Positions 45,223 to 56,400 of a stretch of 64,000 nt of DNA are shown here, in pieces. This stretch comes from Nostoc sp. FACHB-152 (GTDB lineage: Bacteria; Cyanobacteriota; Cyanobacteriia; Cyanobacteriales; Nostocaceae): NCBI RefSeq assembly GCF_014697475.1, contig NZ_JACJRV010000014.1:1-64000 (forward strand), written 5' to 3'. The notes under the pieces were generated by a model. That model was not told where the DNA came from and searched no databases. It saw only the letters and a program-made list of their open reading frames with translations. The translations under genes and the position numbers were made by a program. How positions within the stretch are numbered: the first letter of the stretch is position 1; each line of letters begins with the position of its first letter.

Positions 45223-45608
45223 AAATAGGTAGTCCTGAACACACTGAAGCTAATCTAGCCGGACTAACATAAATTCATCCACCGAGTTATCACTTGGTCT
45301 TTATGAATTTATCTCACTATCTTTATGAAAAATTTTTAACTCTCAACTGGCAATAACCGTATAAAACCGGATAACAAAAATAAACAAGTACAAAAATATT
45401 TCAGTACTTTAATAAGTACACTTAAGTAAATTTAGTTATCAATAAAAACATACTTGACAAATAAGATATCTATATATTTCCGATTTTAATGTATTTTATT
45501 TTACTTAATATTGCTACAAATACTAAGTAGGGGTTTAGCACTGCTAAACCCTTACAAAAAATCTGTATGAGGATTGTCGTTAATTGGTATAACTTCTGCC
45601 TCTGTTAA
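45223..45608. other. Intergenic region between trpB and a CAP gene
   Basis: A/T-rich. A hairpin of GGGTTTAGC/GCTAAACCC (45531-45551) is placed 57 bases past the trpB stop. It lacks a following T-run on the minus strand and is of a kind seen widely in Nostocales, so its role as terminator is uncertain. The CAP-gene promoter should lie near 45250-45400. Confidence 0.5.
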
Positions 45609-46850
45609 TTACTGCGGAGTGAGGAATTTAGCTACTGTTTGTACATCCTTGTCTCCGCGTCCAGAGCAGTTAATCACAATCCGGGGACTACCGCTAAGTT
45701 GGGGACAGAGGGTTTCGAGATAGGCGATCGCATGAGATGTTTCCAATGCTGGGATAATCCCTTCCAAGCGTGACAATCGCTGGAAGGCCTCCAAAGCTTC
45801 TTCATCTGTCACACTAAAATATTCCGCTCGATTAATATCCTTCAAATAGCTGTGTTCTGGCCCCACACCAGGATAATCTAACCCAGCACTAATTGAGTGA
45901 GCCTCCGTGACTTGTCCATCCTCATCTTGCAGTAAATAGCTCATTGCTCCGTGCAGAACACCAACTCGCCCTTTTGTCAAGGTAGCAGCGTGTTTGTCTG
46001 TATTCACACCTTCCCCTGCTGCTTCTACCCCGATTAACCTTACAGATGAATCATTCACAAACTCATAAAATAAACCCATTGCATTGGAACCGCCACCCAC
46101 ACAAGCCATGAGAATATCGGGCAAACCTCCCCATTTTTCTAAAGCTTGGGTGCGAGTTTCTTGACCAATCACTGCATGAAAATCACGTACCATCATCGGG
46201 TAAGGATGTGGCCCGGCTACAGAACCGAGGATATAGTGAGTTGTTTCGACATTCGTCACCCAATCCCGAATCGCTTCGGAAGTAGCATCCTTGAGAGTAC
46301 CTGTACCCGCCGCCACCGGACGCACTTCTGCACCCATCAGCCGCATTCTAAACACGTTCAAAGCTTGACGTTCCATATCGTGAACGCCCATGTAGATCAC
46401 ACATTCCAGCCCAAACCGCGCGCAAACTGTTGCCGTCGCTACTCCATGCTGTCCCGCGCCAGTTTCTGCAATGATGCGTTGCTTACCCATGCGCTTCGCC
46501 AACAACACCTGACCAAGGGCATTATTAATTTTGTGTGCGCCTGTATGATTTAAGTCTTCTCGCTTTAAATAAATTTGTGGCCCACTACCATCAGGACGCG
46601 CATAATGAGTAGTTAGGCGTTCAGCAAAATACAACGGTGTTGCACGTCCTACATAATCTCGCAGCAGTTGTTGTAGTTCTGCTTTAAATTCCTCATCATT
46701 ACGATATTGCTGATACGCTGTTTCGAGTTCAGCTAAAGCAGGCATCAGCGTTTCCGGGACGTACTTACCGCCAAAGCGTCCAAAGCGTCCTTGTGTATCG
46801 GGAACCTGAGTAGTTGTGGAAGAATTTGGGGAAAGGGGAGTAGTAGTCAC
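45609..46850 (-). CDS. trpB: Tryptophan synthase beta subunit
   Basis: TrpB condenses indole with L-serine to form tryptophan using PLP. The 413-residue protein has the Schiff-base Lys K107 in [19 protein letters not shown], the phosphate-binding GGGSNAMG, and the conserved [10 protein letters not shown] and [16 protein letters not shown] stretches. It is of the TrpB1 type that pairs with TrpA, although trpA is not in this window; cyanobacterial trp genes are usually scattered. The N-terminal 18 residues are a Thr/Ser-rich lead. Nothing unusual was seen in the active site. Confidence 0.97.
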   Translation of the reverse strand: MTTTPLSPNSSTTTQVPDTQGRFGRFGGKYVPETLMPALAELETAYQQYRNDEEFKAELQQLLRDYVGRATPLYFAERLTTHYARPDGSGPQIYLKREDLNHTGAHKINNALGQVLLAKRMGKQRIIAETGAGQHGVATATVCARFGLECVIYMGVHDMERQALNVFRMRLMGAEVRPVAAGTGTLKDATSEAIRDWVTNVETTHYILGSVAGPHPYPMMVRDFHAVIGQETRTQALEKWGGLPDILMACVGGGSNAMGLFYEFVNDSSVRLIGVEAAGEGVNTDKHAATLTKGRVGVLHGAMSYLLQDEDGQVTEAHSISAGLDYPGVGPEHSYLKDINRAEYFSVTDEEALEAFQRLSRLEGIIPALETSHAIAYLETLCPQLSGSPRIVINCSGRGDKDVQTVAKFLTPQ

Positions 46851-46948
46851 GGAATAATTTTGATGACAAAATATACTACTTTATTATAAAACCCATATTC
46901 CCATCTTTATTAATTACTTGTTTATACTGATAGCGAATCCTATTAAGT

Positions 46949-46979
46949 AAAGTCCTCATTCTCTATTAATGAAGACTTT
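46949..46979 (-). terminator. Hairpin downstream of the PEP-CTERM gene
   Basis: Twelve-base arms (46949-46960 and 46968-46979, one mismatch) lie 28 bases past the stop of the PEP-CTERM gene, followed by ACTTAAT on the minus strand. It could terminate that gene before trpB. The T-run is weak. Confidence 0.45.
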
Positions 46980-47007
46980 GATATTTTGATTTCGTCTTGA
47001 TGATTTT

Positions 47008-47670
47008 TTACCTATAGCAAGATAACCTCTTGTTTGCCATCAAAGCCGCACCTGCTAGTACAATTGCCAGCAAGCTTCCAGGTTCAGGTACAGCAGCAAC
47101 GTCCGCATCAAGCCGTGCAGTTCCACCCAACCTACCTACCAAGCTGGGATTATCTAATATGCCTGCTAATTCTGGTGAAATCAGCAAGTTGACATTTGTG
47201 ATGCTGAGATTTTCACCGTTGAATGCCACAGAATTAGCAGGAATGCTCAAATCAAACAGAACTGTATTGGTAGAAACTGTATCTTTAAGATAGAATCCGC
47301 TTACACCGTTGACAGCGCGTGTCGGATCATATCCGAGTGAAAAGTTCCCAATTGTAGTGGTGCTATTGAACAGTACAGTACCAAAGTGTTCGATTGTACC
47401 CGCAATTGGTGTAAAACCATTAGCATCACTAAACTTAAAATTTGAAGTTGGCGCAATTTTAAAGCCAAGCAAAAAATTATCTGTAACTGGTGGAATTGTT
47501 TGTTGAGGATTAGATAAATTGATCCCAATAGTACTTAGTTCTGGCAAGTCATGATAGACACTTGTTACTCCAGACTTTACCTGATAAATCGTAGCTGCTT
47601 TTACAGGTGCAATTGTCATAGCAGCTAGTGTTATACCGCCAAAAATTGATGCAATCTGAGAATAACGCAC
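47008..47670 (-). CDS. PEP-CTERM anchored exported protein
   Basis: The 220-residue protein has an N-terminal signal (ASIFGGITLAAMTIAPVKA) and ends with the sorting signal VPEPGSLLAIVLAGAALMANKRL: a PEP motif, a hydrophobic helix and a basic tail. Such proteins are cut by an exosortase (here encoded elsewhere) and sent to the surface or extracellular matrix. The middle is beta-rich and Gly/Asn/Thr-rich (GINLSNPQQTIPPVTDNFLLGFKIAP) without a recognised enzymatic motif. It is transcribed toward trpB with a hairpin between. Confidence 0.87.
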   Translation of the reverse strand: MRYSQIASIFGGITLAAMTIAPVKAATIYQVKSGVTSVYHDLPELSTIGINLSNPQQTIPPVTDNFLLGFKIAPTSNFKFSDANGFTPIAGTIEHFGTVLFNSTTTIGNFSLGYDPTRAVNGVSGFYLKDTVSTNTVLFDLSIPANSVAFNGENLSITNVNLLISPELAGILDNPSLVGRLGGTARLDADVAAVPEPGSLLAIVLAGAALMANKRLSCYR

Positions 47671-47920
47671 AAAAAGTCCCTGTATTCAAAAAAAGTATAA
47701 AAATAGTTAAGTATTTTTTGCTGGTAACACTTAACTTTAGATTTAATATAAAAGTTAATGATCCTAAATAAAGTTTTGATAAGTTAAAATAAAGACAATA
47801 TAAAGAATAGCTAACAATAAATTTACGTAGTAGTTATTGTTTCTTTAAAAATTCACCTTTTAACCCGCAGTGAATTAAAGTAGAAGTCACTACTGTATGG
47901 TTTTTCTCAATTAAGTTTCT

Positions 47921-48268
47921 ATGTCTTCTTCAAATTCCCAATCTTCTGACAAACGCATGATTTATCGTGAATTTGGTGACGACAACTCTGCCGCCACCGA
48001 AAGACCAATTCAGGAACTACCACCGCAGCAACAAAACGTGAGAGTTCAAGCAACCCGCTCTGGGCGCAAGGGTAAAACAGTCACTGTGATTACTGGGTTT
48101 CAAGCTAAACCAGAAACTTTAGCAGCTTTGGTCAAACAATTAAAAACCCAATGCGGTACAGGTGGCACTGTCAAAGATAATGAAATTGAAATTCAAGGTG
48201 ATCACAAACAAAAAATATTGGAGATTTTGATCAAACTAGGTTACAAAGCCAAAATCAGTGGCGGTTAG
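47921..48268 (+). CDS. SUI1/YciH-family translation initiation factor
   Basis: The 115-residue protein has the bacterial eIF1-like (SUI1/YciH) domain in its second half: GRKGKTVTVITGFQAKPETLAALVKQLKTQCGTGGTVKDNEIEIQGDHKQKILEILIKLGYKAK. The first 45 residues are variable and polar. E. coli YciH can discriminate against poor initiation contexts and may act under stress; the cyanobacterial role is not established. It is a single gene, divergent from the PEP-CTERM gene. Confidence 0.92.
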   Translation: MSSSNSQSSDKRMIYREFGDDNSAATERPIQELPPQQQNVRVQATRSGRKGKTVTVITGFQAKPETLAALVKQLKTQCGTGGTVKDNEIEIQGDHKQKILEILIKLGYKAKISGG

Positions 48269-48391
48269 AATGTTATGGCTGTAGTCACATAGGTTGGGAC
48301 ATTTTAAAAGCGTGAATACTAGGAAAAGCAATACTTTTACCTCCTGCTTTCTGCTATATATAACAACCCATGTAGGAGATCTGAACAAAAA

Positions 48392-48461
48392 TCTATTGCC
48401 TATTGCCTCAACCCTATTGTCTGCCTAAATAAGCAGTTTATAAATCAGATAGATTGTTATA
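48392..48461. repeat. Degenerate dispersed repeat, reverse orientation (copy F)
   Basis: ATCTATTGCCTATTGCCTCA through TAGATTGTTAT resembles the reverse complement of the unit at 10375-10456 with substitutions and small insertions. Confidence 0.5.
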
Positions 48462-48469
48462 GCATTGTC

Positions 48470-48616
48470 ATGCTTGAGAGAAACTTTAACACGCTATGTT
48501 TAGCTGTAATTGTATCAGTAATAGCCACAATCATTGGAATCAAAAATTTAGTTTGGTTTGTCCAATTAGTTAGTCCTGAAACGGCGAAAATTGAACGCTC
48601 TGATCATCCAAAATAG
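48470..48616 (+). CDS. Possible 48-residue single-span membrane protein
   Basis: An ATG-started frame encodes MLERNFNTLCLAVIVSVIAT, continuing through one hydrophobic helix (about residues 9-34) to a charged tail ending DHPK. The inside-positive start, single span and polar tail look like a real small membrane protein. There is no recognisable ribosome site, however, and it begins 9 bases after a degenerate repeat. I do not recognise a family. Confidence 0.4.
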   Translation: MLERNFNTLCLAVIVSVIATIIGIKNLVWFVQLVSPETAKIERSDHPK

Positions 48617-48745
48617 ATACAGCGTTTCTCAGTTTTGTGCAGTACACCTTTCAAGGGGAGAGGCTAGAGACTAGAAAAATATACCTCATCCAGATGAAAA
48701 ATGCTGTATGGCGTTTTGTGGAAGAGTAGCAGAAGGCTGCAAAAC

Positions 48746-51700
48746 TCAGGATATTTTGAAGTCAGGACGAAGTACGCTAGAGATTGCTTGCACTAATTTC
48801 TTGGCTTCTATTGGCTTAGAGATGTGCTTCTGGAAACCCGCTTTGAGTGCCTGTTGCTGATTCATTTCACCAGCATAGGCAGTCAAGGCGATCGCAGGTA
48901 TTTGTTGACCTTGAGGTAATAAGGTTCTAACTTGCTGGATCAGCATATAGCCATCAACATCGGGCATGGCAATATCACTCAGCAGCACATCGGGTCGGGA
49001 TTGGGTAAGGGCTACAAGTGCCTCGGCTGCTGAAGACACGGCTATAACTGTTGCTCCATACTGTTCTAGAAGCAAAGCAGTGAATTCTCTTGTGTCGGTT
49101 TCATCATCTACTACTAAAACTTTGATATTCCTTAAATCTAAAGATGAGTCCAGCACTGTGCTGTCCTGATTTGTGGCTGGCTGAGTAGATATCAGGGGTA
49201 GCTTAATTGTAAAAGTTGCGCCTTGTCCAATCCCCGGACTTTCAACTTCAATTCTGCCACCATGCAGTTCGACTAGGTAACGCGCGATCGCCAATCCTAA
49301 CCCTAGTCCCCCAAACTTTCTTGTAGTAGCACTATCTTCTTGGCGGAAGTAGTCAAACACGAAGGGAAGAAAATCAGGGCGAATACCCTTGCCTGTATCA
49401 GTAATGGTAATTTTGGCATGAGAACCAACCTGCTCTAACTTAATGTTCACTTGTCCCCTTTCCGGAGTGAACTTGATGGCGTTGGACAGCAGATTCCAAA
49501 TTACTTGTTGCAAACGAGTTGCATCGCCAGAAACTTGCCCAACGTTGGGTTTTAGAAATGCTTGGACTTGGATTGATTTAGCTTGGGCTGCTAACCGCAC
49601 TGTTTCCATTGCGGCTCTAACGATAGCACTCAGATCAACGTTCTCAACATTAAGCCTGATTTTGCCCCGCAGAATTCGGGAGACATCTAATAGATCCTCA
49701 ATCAGTTCTGATTGCAACTGGGCATTACGTTGAATAACTGCCAATCCTTGGGCTAGCCGCGCTTCATCTAGTGTGTGGGTCTGAAGTAGAGTCGCCCAAC
49801 CTAAAATGGGATTGAGGGGCGATCGCAATTCATGAGAAAGCACTGCTAAAAACTCATCTTTGACTCTATTAGCGGCTTGGGCTTCTTCGCGTAATGCTTC
49901 TGCGGCTAACCGTGCTTGTTGTTGTGCTTCGTATAAGTGGGCATTCTCAACTGCGATCGATGCCATATGCGCCAACTGCATTAAAATACCTTCATCTGCG
50001 ACAGTAAACTCACCTTCATATTTATCTGACAGCTGAATCAACCCGATGTTATTTCCATCTCGCCCCATCAACGGTGCGGCTAGCCAACCCCGCAGGGGTG
50101 GGTGATTTTCTGCCTCGTTACTAAAATTTCGCCAAGCAGGATGAGATTCCAGTTGAGCTTGAGTCATTCGCATCGGCTGATTGAGCTGACAAACACAGGC
50201 GTAAACTCCCGACCCATTTGGCTTTGCATCGTAGTCTTGCCACTGAGCATACTTATCAGACAAGTACATAGAATGAATTGCCTGATCCCAGTTTTGGTCA
50301 ATGGTCATACTGGCAACAGATTGATGAGCGCCAATAATCGATGCTGCCTGCTGGGTAATTACTTGTAGCACTTCTTCTACAGAAAGGGCAGAATTGATTG
50401 CCAGTGCGGCTGTTGTCAATCCTTGCAATTGGTTAGCATAGTTTCTTTCACTGGCAAGAAGTTGCTCTCGCTCAAGTTCAGCTAGCCGGCGATCTGTGAT
50501 ATCACGAGAGATACATAACAACCTTTCAACTTGCCCATCGGCTCCTCTCATGGGAGTGATTTTGTTATCCCACCATTTTGGTTCCCCTGTGTGAGTTGGG
50601 CGACAAGCTTGAAAAGTAGCAACTTTGCCGGCTTTAGCGCAAGCGATCGCATTTATTGCGGCTTCTCTGTCTGCTTCTGCCAAAGATTCGATCCATGAAA
50701 GGTTGAGAAACGGCGTGATGTCATCGATGCCTACCAATGTCTGTCCCCCCGAATTCATGTACAGGAGTCGCCCTGATAAATCTAACACCTTGATACAATC
50801 ATCACTACTGTCTAGGATCTGTCGATTGAATTCCTCACTTCGGTGCAAGGCCGCTTCCGCTTGTTTTTGATTCGTAATATCAATTAACAACCCATCCCAC
50901 ACATCTCCTTCTGTGGTTGGTACGGCGCGAGAACTGCCACCAATCCACTTGAGTTTACCTGATGGTGTCATAAACCGCCCTTCCCAACGCCAAGGTAGGA
51001 AGTTCTCGACCGCATAAGCAACGGAACTTTTGAATGACTGCAAATCTTCAGGATGAATCAATTCTAAAAAAGAATTTATATCCTGGATAATGGTTTCCGG
51101 TTCTAATTCCAACAGTTCACGGGAGCCAGAACTCACAAAGTTAAACTGATGGGAAGTACCTGTGCAGGGCGCGTAACGATAAACTACACCCGGTAAATTT
51201 GCTACCAATGCCTCAAACTGAGCTTGGCTGTAATGCGGTGTTGCGCTGTTCGCTTGGTTTTGATGTGGAGTTTTTTGGGCTTTTTGACGCAGATGATTGA
51301 CCTTTTGTAGAGTCGGGGCGGTCAAGGTGGCTAAACGGCTCATCAACCGAGAGTCTTCCGCATCAAACTGTCGTCCCTCCTGGTGTGTCACAATCCAAAA
51401 AGTCCCCAATGGTTGCTCGTTTACATACAGTGGAATTAGCAATTGCTCAACAAGCGGAAACTGTGGATGGTGTAGATAGGTGAAATAACGTTCTGGATAG
51501 GCATAAAGTTGTGGCTGCCGAGATGTAAGTGTGGTGCCACAAGGACTAAAATTACCTGGGGTAGTAGTTTGTTCTAAAAACTCTAATGTACCCGCGATCG
51601 CTACCCAACAAAATTGTAATTCACCATTGGGCGCGGTTTCTAACAAGCTAACTCCAGCACTATCGGCTTGGCATAGATTGATTGTCATCCGTACCAAGAT

Positions 51701-51868
51701 TTTGAGTGTAGATGAAGGCTCATCAACTAGTTGTTGGGCGATGCTATATATAGCTTGGTGTTCAGCGTCTAAATCTGGCTGCTTGGCTGGACGAATAGCC
51801 AGTGCTGCTGTAATTAAGACATCAGCTTCTTCTATAGGAGCCGATGTATTATTGGGGGGAAGACACAT
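48746..51868 (-). CDS. GAF-PAS-PAS-GAF hybrid histidine kinase with receiver
   Basis: The 1040-residue soluble sensor kinase has in order a GAF (about 40-195), a PAS with PAC (215-335; ...WDGLLIDITNQKQAEA), a second PAS (340-460; ...LLCISRDITDRRLAEL), and a second GAF (480-655). A HisKA follows with FLAVLSHELRSPLNPILGW (H679), then a HATPase with ITDTGKGIRPDFLPFVFDYF and GGLGLGLAI, and a C-terminal receiver with VLVVDDETDTRE and VLLSDIAMPDVDGY. All catalytic motifs look intact. No membrane segment is present, so the signal is cytoplasmic. No response regulator gene is adjacent, so its output partner is not evident. Confidence 0.92.
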   Translation of the reverse strand: MCLPPNNTSAPIEEADVLITAALAIRPAKQPDLDAEHQAIYSIAQQLVDEPSSTLKILVRMTINLCQADSAGVSLLETAPNGELQFCWVAIAGTLEFLEQTTTPGNFSPCGTTLTSRQPQLYAYPERYFTYLHHPQFPLVEQLLIPLYVNEQPLGTFWIVTHQEGRQFDAEDSRLMSRLATLTAPTLQKVNHLRQKAQKTPHQNQANSATPHYSQAQFEALVANLPGVVYRYAPCTGTSHQFNFVSSGSRELLELEPETIIQDINSFLELIHPEDLQSFKSSVAYAVENFLPWRWEGRFMTPSGKLKWIGGSSRAVPTTEGDVWDGLLIDITNQKQAEAALHRSEEFNRQILDSSDDCIKVLDLSGRLLYMNSGGQTLVGIDDITPFLNLSWIESLAEADREAAINAIACAKAGKVATFQACRPTHTGEPKWWDNKITPMRGADGQVERLLCISRDITDRRLAELEREQLLASERNYANQLQGLTTAALAINSALSVEEVLQVITQQAASIIGAHQSVASMTIDQNWDQAIHSMYLSDKYAQWQDYDAKPNGSGVYACVCQLNQPMRMTQAQLESHPAWRNFSNEAENHPPLRGWLAAPLMGRDGNNIGLIQLSDKYEGEFTVADEGILMQLAHMASIAVENAHLYEAQQQARLAAEALREEAQAANRVKDEFLAVLSHELRSPLNPILGWATLLQTHTLDEARLAQGLAVIQRNAQLQSELIEDLLDVSRILRGKIRLNVENVDLSAIVRAAMETVRLAAQAKSIQVQAFLKPNVGQVSGDATRLQQVIWNLLSNAIKFTPERGQVNIKLEQVGSHAKITITDTGKGIRPDFLPFVFDYFRQEDSATTRKFGGLGLGLAIARYLVELHGGRIEVESPGIGQGATFTIKLPLISTQPATNQDSTVLDSSLDLRNIKVLVVDDETDTREFTALLLEQYGATVIAVSSAAEALVALTQSRPDVLLSDIAMPDVDGYMLIQQVRTLLPQGQQIPAIALTAYAGEMNQQQALKAGFQKHISKPIEAKKLVQAISSVLRPDFKIS

Positions 51869-52519
51869 TATATATACACAACTCGACTGTGTTTAACTGA
51901 AATCAAAATGTCTCACTATAGGACTCATATTTGATTTTTTCAAAAATCAGTATATTGTTACCTACCTTCTTTGCTATTGACTGTTGTCTATTGCCTCCCT
52001 ACACAAGTATGTTCAGTAATCAAACCAGATTCCTATAATTGTTGGCTAACAAGTTCAACACTGCATCTATTTATAAATGTGTTTAATTTCTTGGCAATAC
52101 CATCGAGAATTTCTTAGCTTCTTTTATGTAAGTTTTACTTGTTTTATCACTATTTTGGAAAATATAGAGATGCATGATCTAAATTCTAACTACCGTTGAA
52201 GTAAATAAAACGACTACAAAACAGACACTGGTATTTTTATTTGTAAAGATTAATCAAGAGACTACTAGTATCAAAAAATTATGCGTAGAAAATATTTTAT
52301 CTGTAATAAAAAACTGACTGAACTAGCTAAAGATAGATAAGCTGTTCCACATTTAACTTGCATATTTTTGATTTAATAGAAAAACTTCAATCTCTCTCCC
52401 CTGCTCTCCTGCGGTCTTAATGTACAAATTATGTGTGTAACAGCTTAGGATTGGCAGTTCTAGTTAAATTGCTCGCTAATTTTACTAGGCTTAGGTGGTA
52501 ATCAAAAAAATCAAGGCAG
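51869..52519. other. Intergenic region between divergent genes
   Basis: 651 A/T-rich bases. They include a CTATTGCCTCCCTACACAAG stretch (51988-52007), also seen near 2216-2235, and a C-rich repeat (52395-52415). No gene or RNA was recognised. Promoters for the kinase and for fghA are expected here. Confidence 0.5.
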
Positions 52520-53362
52520 ATGACTAATCTCAACCTGATTTCAGAATATAAATGCTTTGACGGCCAACTCGGCTTTTACTCTCACTTCTGTGCCACCTGT
52601 AACAGTGAAATGCGCTTTGCTGTCTATCAGCCACCGCAAGCACAGCAAAAACCGCTACCAGTGCTTTATTTTCTTTCTGGGTTAACTTGTACAGAAGAAA
52701 ATTTTATGGTCAAAGCAGGGGCGCAACGTTATGCAGCCGAGTATGGTTTAATTCTGGTGTCACCAGATACTAGCCCACGTCAGACAGGTATTGCGGGTGA
52801 AGATGATGAGTGGGATTTTGGCACAGGCGCAGGTTTTTATGTTGATGCTACCGAAGCACCGTGGCGATCGCACTATCAAATGTATAGTTATGTTGTCCAA
52901 GAATTACCAACTATTATTGCTGCCAACTTTTCTATACAACCTGACAAGCAAGGAATTTTTGGTCATTCAATGGGGGGACATGGGGCGTTAATTTGTGCGA
53001 TGAGAAACCCTCAAATCTTCAAATCAGTATCAGCCTTTGCACCGATTGTTGCACCTATGCGTTGTCCTTGGGGACAGAAAGCCTTCAGTCGTTATTTAGG
53101 CAATAATCAAGAAAATTGGCGTGCCTATGATGCTAGTGAGTTAGTTAGGCAAGTGGGATATCACAGTCCAATTCTCATTGACCAAGGCACTGCGGATAAA
53201 TTTTTACCTCAACAGTTGCTACCAGAAGTATTTGAGCAAGCTTGCGCGGCTGTTGGTCAACCCCTAAAATTACGTTATCAAGCAGGATATGACCACAGCT
53301 ATTATTTTATTTCGAGTTTTATTGCCGACCATATGCGCCACCATGCGATCGCTTTGGCATAA
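52520..53362 (+). CDS. fghA: S-formylglutathione hydrolase (esterase D family)
   Basis: This enzyme hydrolyses S-formylglutathione to formate and glutathione in formaldehyde detoxification. The 280-residue alpha/beta-hydrolase shows LPVLYFLSGLTCTEENFMVKAGAQRYAAE (about 47-75), the nucleophile elbow GHSMGG (Ser150), DQGTADKFLPQQL with the catalytic Asp, and YDHSYYF with the His. SPDTSPRQTGIAGEDDEWDFGTGAGFYVDAT is diagnostic for the family. No formaldehyde dehydrogenase gene lies nearby. It is monocistronic and converges on the NRPS gene through a shared hairpin. Confidence 0.95.
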   Translation: MTNLNLISEYKCFDGQLGFYSHFCATCNSEMRFAVYQPPQAQQKPLPVLYFLSGLTCTEENFMVKAGAQRYAAEYGLILVSPDTSPRQTGIAGEDDEWDFGTGAGFYVDATEAPWRSHYQMYSYVVQELPTIIAANFSIQPDKQGIFGHSMGGHGALICAMRNPQIFKSVSAFAPIVAPMRCPWGQKAFSRYLGNNQENWRAYDASELVRQVGYHSPILIDQGTADKFLPQQLLPEVFEQACAAVGQPLKLRYQAGYDHSYYFISSFIADHMRHHAIALA

Positions 53363-53403
53363 AATGTGAGCGATCGCCTAAATTTTACTCAGTGATAGTA
53401 TTC

Positions 53404-53436
53404 AGAACCCCGACTTCTCTAAGAAATCAGGGTTCT
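53404..53436. terminator. Hairpin between convergent fghA and NRPS genes
   Basis: AGAACCCCGACTTCT pairs with AGAAATCAGGGTTCT, with small mismatches. It sits 42 bases after the fghA stop and 25 before the NRPS stop. It is related to the palindrome inside the repeat at 18628-18660. A bidirectional terminator is plausible. Confidence 0.55.
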
Positions 53437-53460
53437 TGTAGCCCATCAACTCACTAGCCT

Positions 53461-56400
53461 CTAGTCTCTAGCCTCTAACCTCTCTCCACCCATAAAACCT
53501 GCAACCTGGTCTAAATGTGCCTGCAATTTTGCAGCCAGCACTTTTACATAAGGTTCTTGAAATAAACCAAGGTGATAACCCGGAATCTGTTCGACATCTA
53601 AGCCGCCAGCTATTAAATCACCCCAGCCGAATAGCGGATCATATTGTACACCAATTGCATCTAGTCGCTCCCGATCATCAGTCCGCATCAGAACTGCTTT
53701 ACCGGGATAAACTCGGAAGTTATATTCACTCACAGCTTGAATATTAACTTCCATAATTTCTACGTGCTGGTCAGTCTCAGATAGTTTTTGGGCAGAGTCT
53801 AGTAAATAAATAGGCTGAATATTTAAAACATCATTGCTTCTTTTTTTGAGATAGTATTTACTTCTGTTGAAACTGTCTCTAGCAACAGTACGCCAAACTT
53901 TCACCCTTTGCCTCAGGTAACTAGGCCCCATTTCTACCAGATTACGGAAATGCTCTCCTATTCGCTGCACAAATGGCAAACGCTGCGTAGACTCTGGTCG
54001 GCAAGAATCTATGAATACTAAAGTAGCGACTTGTTCACCTTGTTGACGGAGTTGTTGTGCCATCTCAAAGGCTACAAATCCACCAAAGGAGTATCCTCCT
54101 AAAAAGTAAGGCCCTTGGGGTTGAATAGCTTTGATTTCTTTAATATAGTGCGCTGCCATATCCTCTAAGCGAGTGATTAGCGGCTGTTTGCCATCTAGCC
54201 CTTGTGGTTGTAGTCCGTAAAATGGTTGGTCTGACCCTAGATGCAGTGCCAATTCCCGGAAACACAATACTTCGCCGCCTAGTCCATGAATGCAGAAAAA
54301 CGGAGGTTTAGAACCATTTGGTTGAATTGCTACTAGAGATGACCAAGTGGGTGGTGATAGCTGTTGTTGGCTGGCTGCCGTCTTTGGTGCCAAAATTTGA
54401 GCTAAAGCTTCAATAGTTCCTGATTGAAACAGAATTGCTAAGGGTAGCTTTACACCAAATGTCTGTTCAATTTGCCAAAACAGTCTGACTGCTAGCAGCG
54501 AATGTCCTCCTAGCTCAAAGAAATTATCTTTCACTCCTATAGGCTGGACACCTAAAACTTCTTGCCAAATCTGCGCGAGTTGATGTTCTACTTGATTGCG
54601 TGGCGCAACAAAGCTGGCTTCTAATTCTTGTCTAGATAATTCTGGTGTCGGTAACGCCCGACGGTCTACTTTCCCGTTAGCAGTCAAGGGCAAGGTATCT
54701 AGTATGGCGAAAGCTGACGGGATCATATACTGCGGCAACTTCCTATCCAGGAAGCGACGCAGCGCGCTAATGCTAAGTGCTGCCTCTGGTTGTGGCACAA
54801 TGTAAGCCACTAAACGTTGATCACCAGGAATATCTTCACGGGCAATCACTACAGCTTGGAACACTTCAGGGTGTTGAGTTAAGGCTGTTTCAATTTCCCC
54901 TGGTTCAATGCGGATGCCACGGATTTTAATTTGATGATCTCGACGACCGAGAATTTCTAGTAAGCCATCTGGACGATAACGACCGCGATCGCCTGTATAG
55001 TAAAGCAAATCCTTTTCATCATTCCTAAACGGATTTGGGACAAACCGCGCCTGATTCTCCTCGCTGGCGTTGATATAGCCCAAACTGCGAAATGGTGTCC
55101 GCAGCACAATTTCCCCAACTTCACCAATACCACATAGTTGGTTGGTGGCTGTCAAAACCAAAGCTTGAGTTTGCGGTAAGGTCAATCCTACAGGCTGTAT
55201 CCCTGGTGTTGGGACAGCAGGCACTCTGTGGTAACACTTGGCGAGGGTTGTTTCTGTTGGGCCGTAAAGATTGACAATTTCACCAGATTGAGGGAATGCC
55301 GCCCGCCAGGATTGTACGAGTGTCTCTTTCAGTGGTTCTCCAGCCAAGAACAACCAACGTAACTTCCGCAAAGATACTTCTACTGGGACATTAACTAACC
55401 AAGACTGCGCCAAGGAAGGCACTGTATGCAGAACCGAAATTTGCTCTCTTTCTAAGTAACGTAGAATTTGCGTCGGTTCCAGGCTATCTTCTGCTTGGGG
55501 AATGCATAAAGTTGCACCACTTGTCAAGGGCAGAAAAATTTCCCTGAGGACGACATCAAAAGAAAGTCCAGTTAATTGAGCAACCCGGTCTTGCAAGCCA
55601 ATGTTAAAGGTCTGCCGTTGCCAGTGGAGGAAGTGTGCCAATCCTTTGTGGCATCCCAGCACACCCTTAGGAACGCCTGTAGTTCCAGAAGTAAAGAAAA
55701 CATAAGCTGCATCGTCTGGTTTGATGCGGGGCAGTTCTCTAGTTTTACTATCTTGAGGCAGATTGATAATTTTTCCTGTCTGGGCATTCACATAGATAAT
55801 TTGCAGAGATTGCCATAACTGATTATCTTGTGGACACTGACCATCCAGACACAGCACATATTTTGCCTTCGCCGCTTGCAGCATGAGTTCATGGCGATAG
55901 CTAGGCAACTTCGGATCTAATGTTAGTAGTACGCCGCCACTCAAGAGTATGCCCAGCATACTGGCAATTAGCCCGAAACTGCGTGTGCCGTAAACAGCTA
56001 CAACATCAGATGGCTCGACTCCGTAAGCCATTAACCCTTGTGCTAGGGTTTGAGCTATGTTGCTTAATTCTCTATAGGTGAAACTGCGATCGCCTTGAGA
56101 TAGTGCAGTTTGTTCTGGGTTGCTGTCTGCCCAAGCTGTGAATAGCGTTGTGACTAATTGGTAGTCTGGTTGCGGCAAAACTACACTTGGATTTGGCAAC
56201 AACCTTTGAGATTGTGGTGTTACCAAAGAATAACTACTGCATACTTGCTCTGGAACTGCAACTATCTGATTAAGTAAATGATGGAATTGATGCAGCATCT
56301 CCATCATTCGCTCTGGTGCAAATAAGTCAGCGTTATAAACTAATTGCAGTTGAATGCCTTGGGTTTGTTCAATGACATACAACGTGATGTCAAACTTAGA

